64,000 bases of DNA, taken from positions 558,001 through 622,000 of the forward strand of contig NZ_CAKAKO010000003.1 in NCBI RefSeq assembly GCF_916700565.1, given 5' to 3'. How positions within the stretch are numbered: position 1 is the first letter of the stretch; every line of letters begins with the position of its first letter. This stretch comes from Xenophilus sp. Marseille-Q4582. Its GTDB lineage: Bacteria > Pseudomonadota > Gammaproteobacteria > Burkholderiales > Burkholderiaceae_C. The notes beneath the pieces were generated by a model. That model was not told the origin of the DNA and ran no database searches. It was given only the letters and a program-made list of their open reading frames with translations. The position numbers and the translations under genes are program-made. Of the stretch, positions 24,761 to 34,356 are shown piece after piece.

Positions 24761-25576
24761 ATGCCGCCCTCCCTCCCCTCGCCCCCGCCCCGCTGGCTCG
24801 CCGGCCTCGCGGCGGCCCTGTTCGCCACCGGCGCCCTGGCCGCCGAACTGGCCGTCGGCTTCATGCCCGGCCCCTACCGCGACATCTTCGCGCAGGGCAT
24901 CGCACCGCAGCTCGAGAAGCAGGGCTACACGATCAGGTACGTGGAGTTCAGCCAAGGCGTGCAGCCCAACGACGCCGTGGAGCGCGGCCAGATCCAGGCC
25001 AACATCTTCCAGCACAGCCTGTACCTGGAGGCCACCAACAAGCAGCAGGGCTTCGACCTGGTGCCCGTGGTGCATGTGCCCACGCCGCCCATGGGCCTGT
25101 GCTCGCAGCGCCACAAGAGCCTGGCCAGCGTGCCCGATGGCGCGACCGTGACGCTGCCGGCCGACCCCGTGAACGCGGCACGGGCGCTCAACATCCTGGC
25201 CGCCCTCGGCTGGGTGCAGGTCAAGCCCGGCGTGAACCCGCTCACGGTGTCCGAGCGCGACATCGTGGCCAACCCCAAGAAGCTCAAGCTGGTGCCGCTG
25301 GAGGCCGCGCAGGCCCCGCGCTCGCTGGCCGATGCCGACATCGCCGCCGTGCAGGGCAACTTCGCCGTCGCCTCGGGCCTGAAGCTCACCGACGCGCTCA
25401 AGCTCGAGGACATGACGCTGCCCTACGTCAACGTGGTGGCCGTCAAGCGCGGCAACGCCAACGCCAGGTTCGCGCAGGACATCGCGGCCGCCTACCGCTC
25501 GCCCGAATTCCAGAAGGTGTTCCAGGCCAACCCGGCCTGGCGGGGCTACCGGCTGCCCGACTATTTCAGGAACTAG
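24761..25576 (+). CDS. MetQ/NlpA-type ABC substrate-binding protein (1)
   Basis: The 271-residue protein has a signal peptide (RWLAGLAAALFATGALA, cleaved near 27) but no lipobox. ELAVGFMPGPYRDIFAQGIAPQLEKQGY and ANIFQHSLYLEATNKQQGFDLVPV are MetQ-type features; NPKKLKLVPLEAAQAPRSL is strongly conserved in the family. MetQ binds methionine, but no MetN or MetI is encoded here, so the partner transporter must be elsewhere. AAGGAACCTGC precedes ATG 24761. It lies 156 bp before a luciferase-like monooxygenase, suggesting a bound sulfur compound that the enzyme then oxidises (inference). Confidence 0.9.
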   Translation: MPPSLPSPPPRWLAGLAAALFATGALAAELAVGFMPGPYRDIFAQGIAPQLEKQGYTIRYVEFSQGVQPNDAVERGQIQANIFQHSLYLEATNKQQGFDLVPVVHVPTPPMGLCSQRHKSLASVPDGATVTLPADPVNAARALNILAALGWVQVKPGVNPLTVSERDIVANPKKLKLVPLEAAQAPRSLADADIAAVQGNFAVASGLKLTDALKLEDMTLPYVNVVAVKRGNANARFAQDIAAAYRSPEFQKVFQANPAWRGYRLPDYFRN

Positions 25577-25732
25577 ACATCCCCGTCGTCGCGCACTGCG
25601 CGCGCTGCGCCCACCCCTTCCCGGGGGGCACAACAGCGGTCTGGCAAGGCCAGCGCCGCGGCGGTCACCGAACTGGCCTGCCGTGCGGCCTTTGGCACCG
25701 CCTCCTGCGGGACCGCGCCTCTCCCGTTGCCC

Positions 25733-27064
25733 ATGACTTCGCCTTCACCGCGCCAGCTGCACCTGAACGTCAACATCCTGCACTCGGGCTTCGTGCCCTC
25801 GGCCTGGCGGCTGCCCGAAGCCGATCCGCGGGCCTTCATCGACGTGCAGCACTACATCCGCGTGGCGCAGATCGCCGAGCGCGGCAAGCTGGACGCCGTG
25901 TTCCTGGCCGACAACGCGGCCATCATCGAGCAGATCCACTTCCGCCCCATCACGGGCCTGGAGCCCACGGTGCTGCTGGCCGCCATCGCGGCCGCCACCA
26001 CACACATCGGCCTGATCGGCACGGCTTCGACCAGCTACAACGAGCCCTACAACATCGCGCGCCGCTTCGCCACGCTGGACCATCTGAGCGGCGGCCGCGC
26101 CGGCTGGAACGTGGTCACGACGGCCGACCTGCCTTCGGCGCGCAACTTCGGGCTGGACGCCGTGCCCGACCATGCGCGTCGCTACGCCCGCGCCTCGGAA
26201 TTCACCGATGTGGTGAAGGCACTGTGGGACAGCTGGGAGCCCGATGCGCTGATCGGCGACAAGGCCTCGGGCCGCTTCATCGACCCGACCAAGGTGCATC
26301 CCATCGCCCACCGCGGCGAATTCTTCGGCGTGCAGGGCGCGCTGACGCTACCCCGTTCGCCGCAGGGCCGGCCCGTGCTGGTGCAGGCCGGCGGATCGGC
26401 CGACGGGCGCGAGCTGGCGGCGCGCCATGCCGAAGCCGTGTTCTCGGCCTCGCAGTCCTTCGACGAATCGCGGGCCTACCGCCAAGCGCTGAACGAGCGC
26501 GCCGCCGCCCTGGGCCGCGGCCCGCAGGCGGTGAAGGTATTGGCAGGCCTGACCACCATCCTCGGCGCCACCGAGGCCCAGGCGATCCGCCGTCGTGATG
26601 ACCTGATCGACGCCATCCCCTGGGACTACAGCCTGGCGCGCGTGGCCGGCATCCTGGGCACAACGCCCGACCGGCTGCACCTGGACCAGCCGCTGCCCGA
26701 GGACCTGCCGCTGCCCGCCCGTGGCAACGGCAACCACACCTTCTTCCACGCCACGCTGGCCGCCGCGCGGCGCGGCAACTTCACCGTGCGCCAGCTGGTG
26801 CGCGAACTGGCGGGCGGCGGCGGCCACCGCGTGGCCGTGGGCACGCCCGAGCAGATCGCCGACGACATCGCGCGCTGGTTCGAGGGCGGTGCCGCCGACG
26901 GCTTCAACCTGATGCCCGACGTGCTGCCCGGCGGCATCGTGGACTTCGTCGACGCCGTGGTGCCGCTGCTGCAGCGGCGCGGCCTGTTCCGGCGCGAATA
27001 CAGCGGCCGCACGCTGCGCGGGCATCTGGGCCTGTCATGGCCCCCCGCAGGCGACCCGGGATAG
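25733..27064 (+). CDS. Luciferase-like FMN-dependent monooxygenase (NtaA/SnaA/DszA group) (2)
   Basis: The 443-residue TIM-barrel protein has LHLNVNILHSGFVPSAWRLP at its start and the family blocks AQIAERGKLDAVFLADN, TASTSYNEPYNIARRFATLD and SGGRAGWNVVTTADLPSARNFG, with GRPVLVQAGGSADGRELAARHAE. Such enzymes take reduced FMN from a partner reductase and cleave C-S or C-N bonds with O2. It is close to the enzyme at 39435-40775 in sequence. ATG 25733 is used rather than a TTG two codons earlier. The substrate is unknown. Confidence 0.92.
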   Translation: MTSPSPRQLHLNVNILHSGFVPSAWRLPEADPRAFIDVQHYIRVAQIAERGKLDAVFLADNAAIIEQIHFRPITGLEPTVLLAAIAAATTHIGLIGTASTSYNEPYNIARRFATLDHLSGGRAGWNVVTTADLPSARNFGLDAVPDHARRYARASEFTDVVKALWDSWEPDALIGDKASGRFIDPTKVHPIAHRGEFFGVQGALTLPRSPQGRPVLVQAGGSADGRELAARHAEAVFSASQSFDESRAYRQALNERAAALGRGPQAVKVLAGLTTILGATEAQAIRRRDDLIDAIPWDYSLARVAGILGTTPDRLHLDQPLPEDLPLPARGNGNHTFFHATLAAARRGNFTVRQLVRELAGGGGHRVAVGTPEQIADDIARWFEGGAADGFNLMPDVLPGGIVDFVDAVVPLLQRRGLFRREYSGRTLRGHLGLSWPPAGDPG

Positions 27065-27563
27065 CAAAAAAGGGGATGGCAGGCACCTGCGCCGCGCACG
27101 CAGCCTTGCGGACGGCGCATGTCCTGCTGCGCCAGATCCGGAACGGTCATCGCTGTGCGGAAGGCGCGCCGCCCGATCTGGCCCGTGCGCTTGCCGCCTG
27201 CGGCGCAAGCGCACGCGCGGCGGCCTGGCGCACCGACGAAAAAAGGGGGACGGGCCACCCCTGAACCGTCCCCCACCTCACCCGGGGACAGCTTTTCGCG
27301 CAGCCGCGATCGGCGTCCCTCTCGCCCAACCCCTGGCCGACACCACCGCGCCGGTGCCGGCCCCCTTCGGCTCCCGCTTCGGGGGGCCTGCCCGCGTGAA
27401 CGGCGGCGACATCGGGCCGGCCTTGCGCCGGTGCCACGCGGGCATGGCCGCACCGGTCCACTCGAGCGCCATTCTTGCGGCCGCCCGGCAGCGGGCCAAC
27501 GAAGACTTCAGCAGATGCTTGCTCGGTGCCCGAATCCAGCTCTCGCCTGCAAGGCTCCCGGAA
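27065..27563. other. Non-coding stretch with an orphan minus-strand terminator-like hairpin
   Basis: No frame here has a convincing start, ribosome site or family match. GGGGGACGG (27245-27253) and CCGTCCCCC (27266-27274) pair perfectly. On the minus strand the stem is followed by TTTTTT (27244-27239), a rho-independent terminator shape, although no minus-strand gene lies to its right nearby. The remainder looks like degraded coding DNA. Confidence 0.5.
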
Positions 27564-27594
27564 TGAATATATGATTCAAATATGTTTCGCATAT
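27564..27594. promoter_or_regulatory. Two adjacent dyads upstream of the ParD-like/map operon
   Basis: TGAAT-N5-ATTCA (27564-27578) and ATATG-N5-CATAT (27580-27594) are perfect 5-bp dyads with equal spacing, one base apart, in an AT-rich patch 14 bp before the ParD-like ATG. This is the arrangement expected for a ribbon-helix-helix autorepressor operator. Confidence 0.6.
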
Positions 27595-27607
27595 CAAGGG
27601 GCCGCCA

Positions 27608-27871
27608 ATGGGCATCGTGAAAATCTCGGACCTCATGCACGAGAACCTGCGCGTGGCCGGCGCCGCCATGAGCCGTTCCATCAACGCCCAGGCCGAGCAC
27701 TGGATGCGCGTGGGCATGCTAGCCGAGCTGTACCCCGACCTGGACCACCGCGAGATCAACCGGTTGATGGTGCGCGCGGAACTGGCGGGCGGCCTGGATC
27801 TGGCGGCCGCACTGGCCCCTGCCGCCTCGGGGGCGCCGAGCAAGCCCGCGCCCGGCCGCGGCAGGCATTGA
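27608..27871 (+). CDS. ParD-like family protein (ribbon-helix-helix antitoxin-like)
   Basis: The 87-residue protein begins VKISDLMHENLRVAGAAMSRSINAQAEHWMRVGMLAEL, the ParD-like family signature: a beta strand followed by two helices, with SRSINAQAEHW as the second helix. The C-terminal part is Ala/Gly/Pro-rich. AAGGGG precedes ATG 27608. It lies 10 bp before a methionine aminopeptidase gene, a pairing that recurs in proteobacteria and looks like a toxin-antitoxin unit with an enzyme in the toxin slot (inference). Two dyads upstream are its likely operator. Confidence 0.85.
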   Translation: MGIVKISDLMHENLRVAGAAMSRSINAQAEHWMRVGMLAELYPDLDHREINRLMVRAELAGGLDLAAALAPAASGAPSKPAPGRGRH

Positions 27872-27881
27872 GGAGCGGCCG

Positions 27882-28673
27882 ATGACGCGCGGCATCGCCC
27901 TTCGCAGCGCCGGGGAGATCGCGCAGGCCCGGCAGGCAGCGCAACTGGCGGCGCAGGTGCTCAGCATGATCGCGCCCCACGTGGTGCCGGGCGTGAGCAC
28001 CGATGCGCTGGACCGCCTCTGCCACGACCACATCGTGAACGTGCAGGGCGCCATTGCGGCCAACCTCGGCTACCAGGGCTATCCCAAGACCGTGCTCACC
28101 TCGGTCAACCAGGTGGTCTGCCATGGCATTCCCTCGCCCGGCAAGATCCTGAAGGACGGCGACATCATCAACATCGATGTGGCGGTGCTCAAGGACGGCT
28201 GGTTCGGCGACACCAGCCGCATGTTCGTCGTGGGCAAGCCGGGCATCCTGGCGCAGCGGCTGGTGCGCACCGCCTACGAGGCCATGGCCGCGGGCATCCG
28301 CCAGGTGCGCCCCGGCGCCACGCTGGGCGACGTGGGCCATGCCATCCAGCACGTGGCACGGCGCGAAGGCTTCAGCGTCGTGCGCGAATACTGCGGCCAT
28401 GGCATCGGCCGCATTTACCACGACGAACCGCAGGTGCTGCACTACGGCCGCCGCGGCGAGGGCCTGAAGCTGCTGCCGGGCATGATCTTCACCATCGAGC
28501 CCATGCTCAACGCCGGCCGGCGCGAGACGAAGGAACTGGCCGACGGCTGGACCGTCGTGACGCGGGATCATTCCCTGTCGGCCCAGTGGGAGCACATGGT
28601 GGCCGTCACCGAAGACGGCTTCGATGTGCTCACGGCCTGGCCCGAGGGCACCGGCGACTACCCGCCGATCTGA
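27882..28673 (+). CDS. map: Type I methionine aminopeptidase
   Basis: The 263-residue pita-bread enzyme removes the initiator methionine. Both metal aspartates are present (INIDVAVLKDGWFGDTS), as are the ligand histidine in GHGIGRIYHDEP and the glutamates in FTIEPML and AQWEHMVAVT. It has no N-terminal zinc finger and so is class Ia. Housekeeping map in Burkholderiales normally sits beside rpsB or glnD; this copy instead follows a ParD-like gene, so it is probably an accessory paralogue. IS110 copy 1 begins 26 bp after its stop. Confidence 0.93.
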   Translation: MTRGIALRSAGEIAQARQAAQLAAQVLSMIAPHVVPGVSTDALDRLCHDHIVNVQGAIAANLGYQGYPKTVLTSVNQVVCHGIPSPGKILKDGDIINIDVAVLKDGWFGDTSRMFVVGKPGILAQRLVRTAYEAMAAGIRQVRPGATLGDVGHAIQHVARREGFSVVREYCGHGIGRIYHDEPQVLHYGRRGEGLKLLPGMIFTIEPMLNAGRRETKELADGWTVVTRDHSLSAQWEHMVAVTEDGFDVLTAWPEGTGDYPPI

Positions 28674-28701
28674 GCGGGCACCCGGCGTGCAGCCGGCCGC
28701 T

Positions 28702-29867
<1,166 letters not shown>

Positions 29868-29883
29868 CTTCAAAGACGGTTAC

Positions 29884-30705
29884 TCAGAAGGCCGGGATCA
29901 GTGCGCCCTTGAAGGTGGTCTCGATGAACTGCCTGACCTCGGCCGACTGGTAGGCCGCCACCAGCTTCTTCGCCCAGGGCTTGTCCTGGTCGGCGCGGCG
30001 CACCGCGATCAGGTTTGCATACGGGCCGGTGGGCGATTCCTTGATGATGGCGTCCTTCACGAAGGACAGACCGGCCTTCTCGGCATAGTCGTTGTTGATG
30101 GCGGCGATGTCCAGGTCGTCGAGCGAGCGCGGCAGCTGCGCGGCGTCCAGCGCCACGAGCTTGAGCTTCTTCGGGTTGCTCGTCACGTCCAGCGGCGTGG
30201 CGGTGTTGTTCTTCACCGCCTCGGGCTTGAGCGTGAGGAGGCCGGCCGACTGAAGCAGCAGCAGCGCGCGGTTGCCGTTGGACGGATCGGCCTGGATGCC
30301 GACCGAGGCGCCCTCGGGCAGCTCCTGCAGGTTCTTGACCTTGCGCGAGTAGTAGCCCAGCGGCGCCGTGATGGTCAGGCCCACGGGCACGAGGTCGAAG
30401 TGGCGCGCCTTGATCTGGTTGTCCAGAAAGGGCTTGTGCTGGAAGGCGTTGGCGTCCAGGTCACCCGAAGCCAGTGCGGCGTTGGGCAGCTGGTAGTCGT
30501 TGAACACCACCACCTCGACGTTCAGGCCGTCGCGCGCGGCCACCTTCCTCACCACCTCGAAGATCTTTTCGGCATTTCCCACCGAGATGCCGACCTTGAT
30601 GCTGGACTTGTGCTGGGCCTGCGCAGGCAGCAGGGCCGGCAGGGCGCCCAGGACGGACAAAGACAGGACGGCCAGGGCGGCGCGGCGGCGGAAGGAGCGA
30701 AGCAT
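29884..30705 (-). CDS. MetQ/NlpA-type ABC substrate-binding protein (2)
   Basis: The 273-residue protein has signal peptide RRRAALAVLSLSVLGALPALLPAQA and mature start KSSIKVGISVGNAEKIF. FNDYQLPNAALASGDLDANAFQHKPFLDNQ and NPKKLKLVALDAAQLPRSLDDLDIA are canonical MetQ-family blocks. It lacks a lipobox and neighbouring metNI genes. Its last codons (PAF stop) abut IS110 copy 1, and the stop codon lies at the very junction. Its original downstream neighbour has been separated by the element. Confidence 0.9.
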   Translation of the reverse strand: MLRSFRRRAALAVLSLSVLGALPALLPAQAQHKSSIKVGISVGNAEKIFEVVRKVAARDGLNVEVVVFNDYQLPNAALASGDLDANAFQHKPFLDNQIKARHFDLVPVGLTITAPLGYYSRKVKNLQELPEGASVGIQADPSNGNRALLLLQSAGLLTLKPEAVKNNTATPLDVTSNPKKLKLVALDAAQLPRSLDDLDIAAINNDYAEKAGLSFVKDAIIKESPTGPYANLIAVRRADQDKPWAKKLVAAYQSAEVRQFIETTFKGALIPAF

Positions 30706-30937
30706 GATGAAGACGCGACCTCTTGGAAGAAAGGCCGCGACTGTGGGCAAGGACACGCCGCCTGGCAACGAAGAAAGTCGCATGACCATATCTGCTGCAG
30801 CGAGTTGCTTCAGGCGGCCTGGCCACCTGCGACGAGCCCTTCCCCAGCGCGCGGCGGCCTGAACGTGCATGCGGCCCCTGCAGGGGGCCGCATGGAAGCG
30901 TGGCAGGCCAAGCGCCGGGCTTCGCCTGGAGGGGCGC

Positions 30938-31144
30938 TCAGTCCAGCGTGAAGCCCAGCTTCAGCGTCACCTGCCAGTGCGCCACCTGGCCGTCGACCAC
31001 ATGGCCGCGCGTCTCGGTCACGGTGAACCACTGGATGTTGCGCACCGTTTCGTGCGCCTTCGCGATGGCGGTGCGGATGGCCTCCTCGACACTCGTGGTG
31101 GACGAGCCCGTGAGCTCCAGCGATTTGTAGACATGGTTGGACAT
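30938..31144 (-). CDS. Dodecin (flavin-storage protein)
   Basis: The 68-residue protein matches the dodecin fold (one helix on a three-stranded sheet) that assembles as a hollow dodecamer binding FMN/FAD or Co[37 protein letters not shown] with flavin-stacking W39, and [12 protein letters not shown] with Q57 at the flavin-binding glutamine position are all present. It may buffer free flavin in a cell expressing many FMN-dependent oxygenases (inference). Confidence 0.94.
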   Translation of the reverse strand: MSNHVYKSLELTGSSTTSVEEAIRTAIAKAHETVRNIQWFTVTETRGHVVDGQVAHWQVTLKLGFTLD

Positions 31145-31254
31145 GGGCGTGCTCCTGTGGCGGCGGTGAGAAAGCCACAGCGTGCCTGCGGCAGGGGCTG
31201 CGGCCGCGAAGGACAGCGCCGCGGCGGGCTGACGGCCAGCGCGCAGGCCGTGGA

Positions 31255-32619
31255 TCAGGCCGGCCGCAGCACGGCGCAGAAGCCGCCCAGCCGCTCGGAG
31301 CGCTGCGCTTGCAGCCGCAGGCCATGCGCCTGCGCGATGCGGCTGGCGATGGACCAGCCCAGGCCGCTGCCGCTGGCGCGCGTGCCGGCGGGGCGGAAGA
31401 AGCGTTCGCCCAGGCGCTCAAGGTCGGCCTCGTCCAGGCCGGGGCCGCTGTCGTCGATCCGAAGGCCCGTCCTTTCGCCGGCGAGGCGCTCGATGCGGAC
31501 CTCGATGCGCGCCCCTGTGCCGGCATGCTGCAGCGCATTGGCGATCAGGTTCCGCAGCAGCACGGCCAGCAGCGCTTCATCGCCTTGCAGCGGCCAGGGG
31601 GCCTGGGCTTGCAGCGACAGCCGCTGGCCCTGCTCCAGCGCACGGGGCGCCTGGGCGGCGAGCACCTGGCGCGTGAGGGCCGTCAGATCCACTTCGTGTG
31701 CAGCAGCGGCGGCGGCAGTGCCTTCGGCCTCCAGCCGCGACAGGGTCAGCAGCTGCGTGACCAGGTGCGTGGCGCGGTCGCAGCCGGCCAGCGTGCGCGC
31801 CAGGGCCTGCCGGCGGGCCTCGTCGTCACCGGCGGCGTTGGCGCGCAAGGCGACCTCGGCATGCGCGCGGATGGCTGCGATGGGCGTGCGCATCTCGTGC
31901 GCGGCATCGGCCGTGAAGCGGCGCTCGCCGCTCAGCAGGCCGGCGATGCGCGCGAAGAGCAGGTTGAGGGCCTCGACCATGGGCTGCATCTCGCGCGGCA
32001 GGCCTTCGTCGGGAATGCGCTGCAGCGCGTCGGGCTGGCGCGCATGCAGATCGTCACCCAGCGCGCGCAGTGGCCGCAGGGCATGGCGCACCACGGCCCA
32101 GATGCCCAGGCCCATGAGCGGCAGCGTGAGCAGCAGGGGCCACAGCGTGCTGCGGAACATGGCCCACAGCACGTCGTCGCGCGCGGCCACGGCCTGGCCC
32201 ACCTGCACCTGCTGGCCGGGCTGCGCACCGGCGGCGACGAGCACGCGCCAGGGCTGTCCGCCCACCTGCACGGTCTGGAAACCGGTGCGGGAATGCGGCG
32301 CCAGCGCCGTGACCGGCGCCGTGGTCGAGCGCAGCCGCAGCGTGCCATCGGCCCAGACCTGCAGCGCGGTCTTGGCGGCGTAGCGGTGCAGCACCGGCGT
32401 GTCGATGCGTGCCTGCGCATCGGCCGGCAGCGGCTGCGCCACCAGCAGCGCGGCGGCCTGGGCGAGGTGGCTGTCCAGGATCTCTTCCACCTCGTGCCGC
32501 GCGTCGAACCACGCGAGCGCAGCGGTGCCCAGCCACACGGCCGCGAACAGGCCCAGCAGCAGCCGCGCGAGGCGCGACTGCAGCGAGGGACCGGCGAAGC
32601 GAGGCGTGGCCGCGCTCAC
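31255..32619 (-). CDS. Sensor histidine kinase (QseC/PmrB-like)
   Basis: The 454-residue protein has two membrane segments (about 17-37 and 160-180) flanking a periplasmic sensor of about 120 residues. HAMP and phosphorylation boxes follow ([22 protein letters not shown]), then N box [15 protein letters not shown]1 [10 protein letters not shown] and G2 GSGLGWSIA. The GTG start at 32619 overlaps the regulator's stop (GTGA). It forms an operon with the response regulator and a b561-like membrane gene. Confidence 0.94.
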   Translation of the reverse strand: MSAATPRFAGPSLQSRLARLLLGLFAAVWLGTAALAWFDARHEVEEILDSHLAQAAALLVAQPLPADAQARIDTPVLHRYAAKTALQVWADGTLRLRSTTAPVTALAPHSRTGFQTVQVGGQPWRVLVAAGAQPGQQVQVGQAVAARDDVLWAMFRSTLWPLLLTLPLMGLGIWAVVRHALRPLRALGDDLHARQPDALQRIPDEGLPREMQPMVEALNLLFARIAGLLSGERRFTADAAHEMRTPIAAIRAHAEVALRANAAGDDEARRQALARTLAGCDRATHLVTQLLTLSRLEAEGTAAAAAAHEVDLTALTRQVLAAQAPRALEQGQRLSLQAQAPWPLQGDEALLAVLLRNLIANALQHAGTGARIEVRIERLAGERTGLRIDDSGPGLDEADLERLGERFFRPAGTRASGSGLGWSIASRIAQAHGLRLQAQRSERLGGFCAVLRPA

Positions 32620-33287
32620 CGCAGCGGCTCCGTCTTCAGCAGCACATAGCCCACGCCGCGCACGGTCTGGATCAGCGCGCTGCCCAGCTTGCGGCGCAGG
32701 TGGTGCACGTGCACTTCGACCGCGTTGCTGTCCACCTCGCGGCCCCAGCTGTAGAGCTGCTGCTCGATCTGCTCGCGCGAGAGCACGCGGCCCGCGTTGA
32801 GCATCAGGAGGTGCAGCAGGTCGAACTCGCGCGCCGACAGGGCGACGGCCTGGCCGGCCTGTTGCACGGTGCGCGCGGCCGGGTCCAGCGTCACCTGCCG
32901 CGCCTGCAACCGCTCCTGCGGCTGACCATGGGCGCGGCGCACCAGGGCGCGCAGGCGCGCGGCCAGCTCCAGAAGATCCACGGGCTTGATCACGTAGTCG
33001 TCGGCGCCACTGTCCAGGCCGCGGATGCGGTCGTCCAGCGCATCGCGCGCCGTCAGCAGCAGCACCGGCAGGGCATGGCCGGCCTGGCGCCAGGCGCGCA
33101 GCACCGCGATGCCGTCGCGGCCCGGCAGCCCCACGTCGAGCACGGCGGCGGCATACGGATTCAGCGGCCCGGCGTGGGCCGCGTCGTGGCCGTGCTGCAC
33201 CCAGTCCACCTGGAAGCCCTGCTGTTGCAGGCCCGCCTGCAGGCCTTCGCCCAGCAGCAGGTCGTCTTCGGCCAGAAGAATGCGCAT
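32616..33287 (-). CDS. OmpR-family response regulator (QseB/PmrA-like)
   Basis: The 223-residue protein has receiver domain MRILLAEDDLLLGEGL with phosphoacceptor D51 (AVLDVGLPG) and K in DYVIKPVDL. The C-terminal winged helix (about 125-220) has VLSREQIEQQLYSWGREVDSNAVEVHVHHLRRKLG, the PmrA/QseB type. It should bind the CTTAT-N6-CTTAA box at 34011-34026 in front of its own operon. The kinase follows with overlapping codons. Confidence 0.95.
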   Translation of the reverse strand: MRILLAEDDLLLGEGLQAGLQQQGFQVDWVQHGHDAAHAGPLNPYAAAVLDVGLPGRDGIAVLRAWRQAGHALPVLLLTARDALDDRIRGLDSGADDYVIKPVDLLELAARLRALVRRAHGQPQERLQARQVTLDPAARTVQQAGQAVALSAREFDLLHLLMLNAGRVLSREQIEQQLYSWGREVDSNAVEVHVHHLRRKLGSALIQTVRGVGYVLLKTEPLR

Positions 33288-33306
33288 GCGCCGGATTGTG
33301 CGAGGC

Positions 33307-33987
33307 TCAGGAAAGAAGGGCGGGGCGCAGCAGGGCCTGCCACAGCCAGCAGGCCGGGACCAGCCCCGCCAGGGCCCAGGCCCAGCCGGAGGAGTCGCCC
33401 TGCAGGGCCTCCTGGGGCCGGCCGGTGCCCTCGCCGCGAAGCAGCGCGGCGCGCAGCGATTCGCCCGCGCGCCGGTGCTGCCACAGCGCGCCCAGGCCCT
33501 GCAGCGCCAGCAACGCGAGTGCGCCCCACGCCAGCGCCTGGTGCAGGACCGGCGCCGGCCGGGCCGCGAGCGCAGCGGCAAGCAGGAGCAGCAGCACCAT
33601 CGCCCGCGCGGCCAGCGCGATGCGGCCCGGGCCCAGCGCGCGCGGGGCCCAGCGGGCCAGCGATGCGCGCCAGCCCGCCGCCTGCAGCCGGGCGCGCACC
33701 TCGGCGCGGCGCGGGCCGTACAGGGGCCACAGCAGGTGGAAGAGCGCGAGCCAGGGCAGCGCCATGTCCAGTGCGCGATGCAAGGCCTGGCCCTGCGGAC
33801 CGCCGGCGGGCAGCCAGGTGCCGGCCAGCGCACCCAACAACAGAAGCGGTGCCAGGCGGGCGGGCGCGTCCCACAGGTAGACGGTCTGGAAGGGCCAGTC
33901 CGCGCGCAGCGATGCGCCTGGCGCGCGCGACGGAAGGGGCGCCGGCGGCGCCGTGGCGGAAGAGGGGGCGGAGGTGGAGGAGGGCAC
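33307..33987 (-). CDS. Cytochrome b561-like integral membrane protein
   Basis: The product is 226 residues with four to five hydrophobic segments. VYLWDAPARLAPLLLLGALAGTWL resembles the opening of Ni-hydrogenase/b561-type cytochromes (VWDxxVRxxHW), but the histidine normally found there is replaced. H69 (QALHRALD) and H82 (LFHLLW) remain. Heme binding is therefore uncertain. The start is GTG 33987, since no ATG is available in frame. It is the first gene of the two-component operon, 19 bp before the regulator. Confidence 0.7.
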   Translation of the reverse strand: MPSSTSAPSSATAPPAPLPSRAPGASLRADWPFQTVYLWDAPARLAPLLLLGALAGTWLPAGGPQGQALHRALDMALPWLALFHLLWPLYGPRRAEVRARLQAAGWRASLARWAPRALGPGRIALAARAMVLLLLLAAALAARPAPVLHQALAWGALALLALQGLGALWQHRRAGESLRAALLRGEGTGRPQEALQGDSSGWAWALAGLVPACWLWQALLRPALLS

Positions 33988-34010
33988 GCCGGCGATGATG
34001 GCGGGCGCTT

Positions 34011-34026
34011 CTTATCGTTTGCTTAA
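34011..34026 (-). promoter_or_regulatory. PmrA/QseB-type box CTTAT-N6-CTTAA
   Basis: CTTAT (34011-34015) and CTTAA (34022-34026) are direct repeats with 11-bp periodicity, the known PmrA-type recognition pattern. They lie 24 bp upstream of the GTG start of the b561-like gene. The site suggests autoregulation of this two-component operon. Confidence 0.65.
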
Positions 34027-34160
34027 CGTCGGCTGCGCGAAGCCGGAGTGAACCCGCGGGCAAGGCCCATGTCCAGGGGGCCGCTTCAACGAGCCGGGCG
34101 CGTGCGAATGCGAACCGCTTTCAGGCTCCGTGTTTCCCCGGCGGCTGCCATGGCCTCGCC

Positions 34161-34166
34161 TACAAT
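34161..34166 (+). promoter_or_regulatory. -10 element TACAAT in front of the riboswitch
   Basis: TACAAT is a near-consensus -10 hexamer, placed so that transcription would begin about 10 bp before the riboswitch aptamer. No clear -35 hexamer is visible upstream. Confidence 0.5.
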
Positions 34167-34180
34167 GCCCCTACTCGTCA

Positions 34181-34285
34181 TTGGGGAGTAGCTGACCTGC
34201 GCCATGCAGGGGCGCACGTCAACAGACTTGGCCTGAGGGCCATGGCGTGTGCAGCTTGAAAAAGCCTGGCAAGACCTTTGACCAC
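34181..34285 (+). ncRNA. yybP-ykoY manganese riboswitch aptamer
   Basis: The leader shows the class signature in order: GGGGAGTAGC at 34183-34192, GTCAACAGACTTGG at 34218-34231 (loop L1 side), and GGCAAGACCTTTGACC at 34268-34283 (loop L3 and closing stem). The two conserved loops dock to form the Mn2+ site. The downstream gene is a TMEM165/MneA-type manganese exporter, the usual client of this class in beta-proteobacteria. Mn2+ binding should switch expression on. Confidence 0.88.
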
Positions 34286-34297
34286 ATGCCTCCGGTG

Positions 34298-34342
34298 AGG
34301 GCCGGGGGGCGTGAGGTCATTGCTGTGTCTGGCCCTGTTTTT
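34298..34342 (+). terminator. Putative expression-platform terminator of the manganese riboswitch
   Basis: AGGGCC (34298-34303) can pair with GGCCCT (34331-34336), followed by GTTTTT, 14 bp before the exporter ATG. This is the shape of a ligand-controlled terminator that Mn2+ would prevent. The loop is long, so direct ribosome-site control remains possible. Confidence 0.45.
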
Positions 34343-34356
34343 CCGTTCCCCCACCC

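Noticed and set aside
27278-27700. A 140-codon minus-strand gene next to the orphan terminator-like hairpin.
   Set aside because: It overlaps the ParD-like gene and its operator, has no ribosome site and no recognisable domain.
34011-34026. CGTTTGCTTAA as a fifth copy of the sulfur motif.
   Set aside because: It fits the CTTAT-N6-CTTAA PmrA-type direct repeat better and stands before a two-component operon, lacking the AACGAAC or AACCA half.
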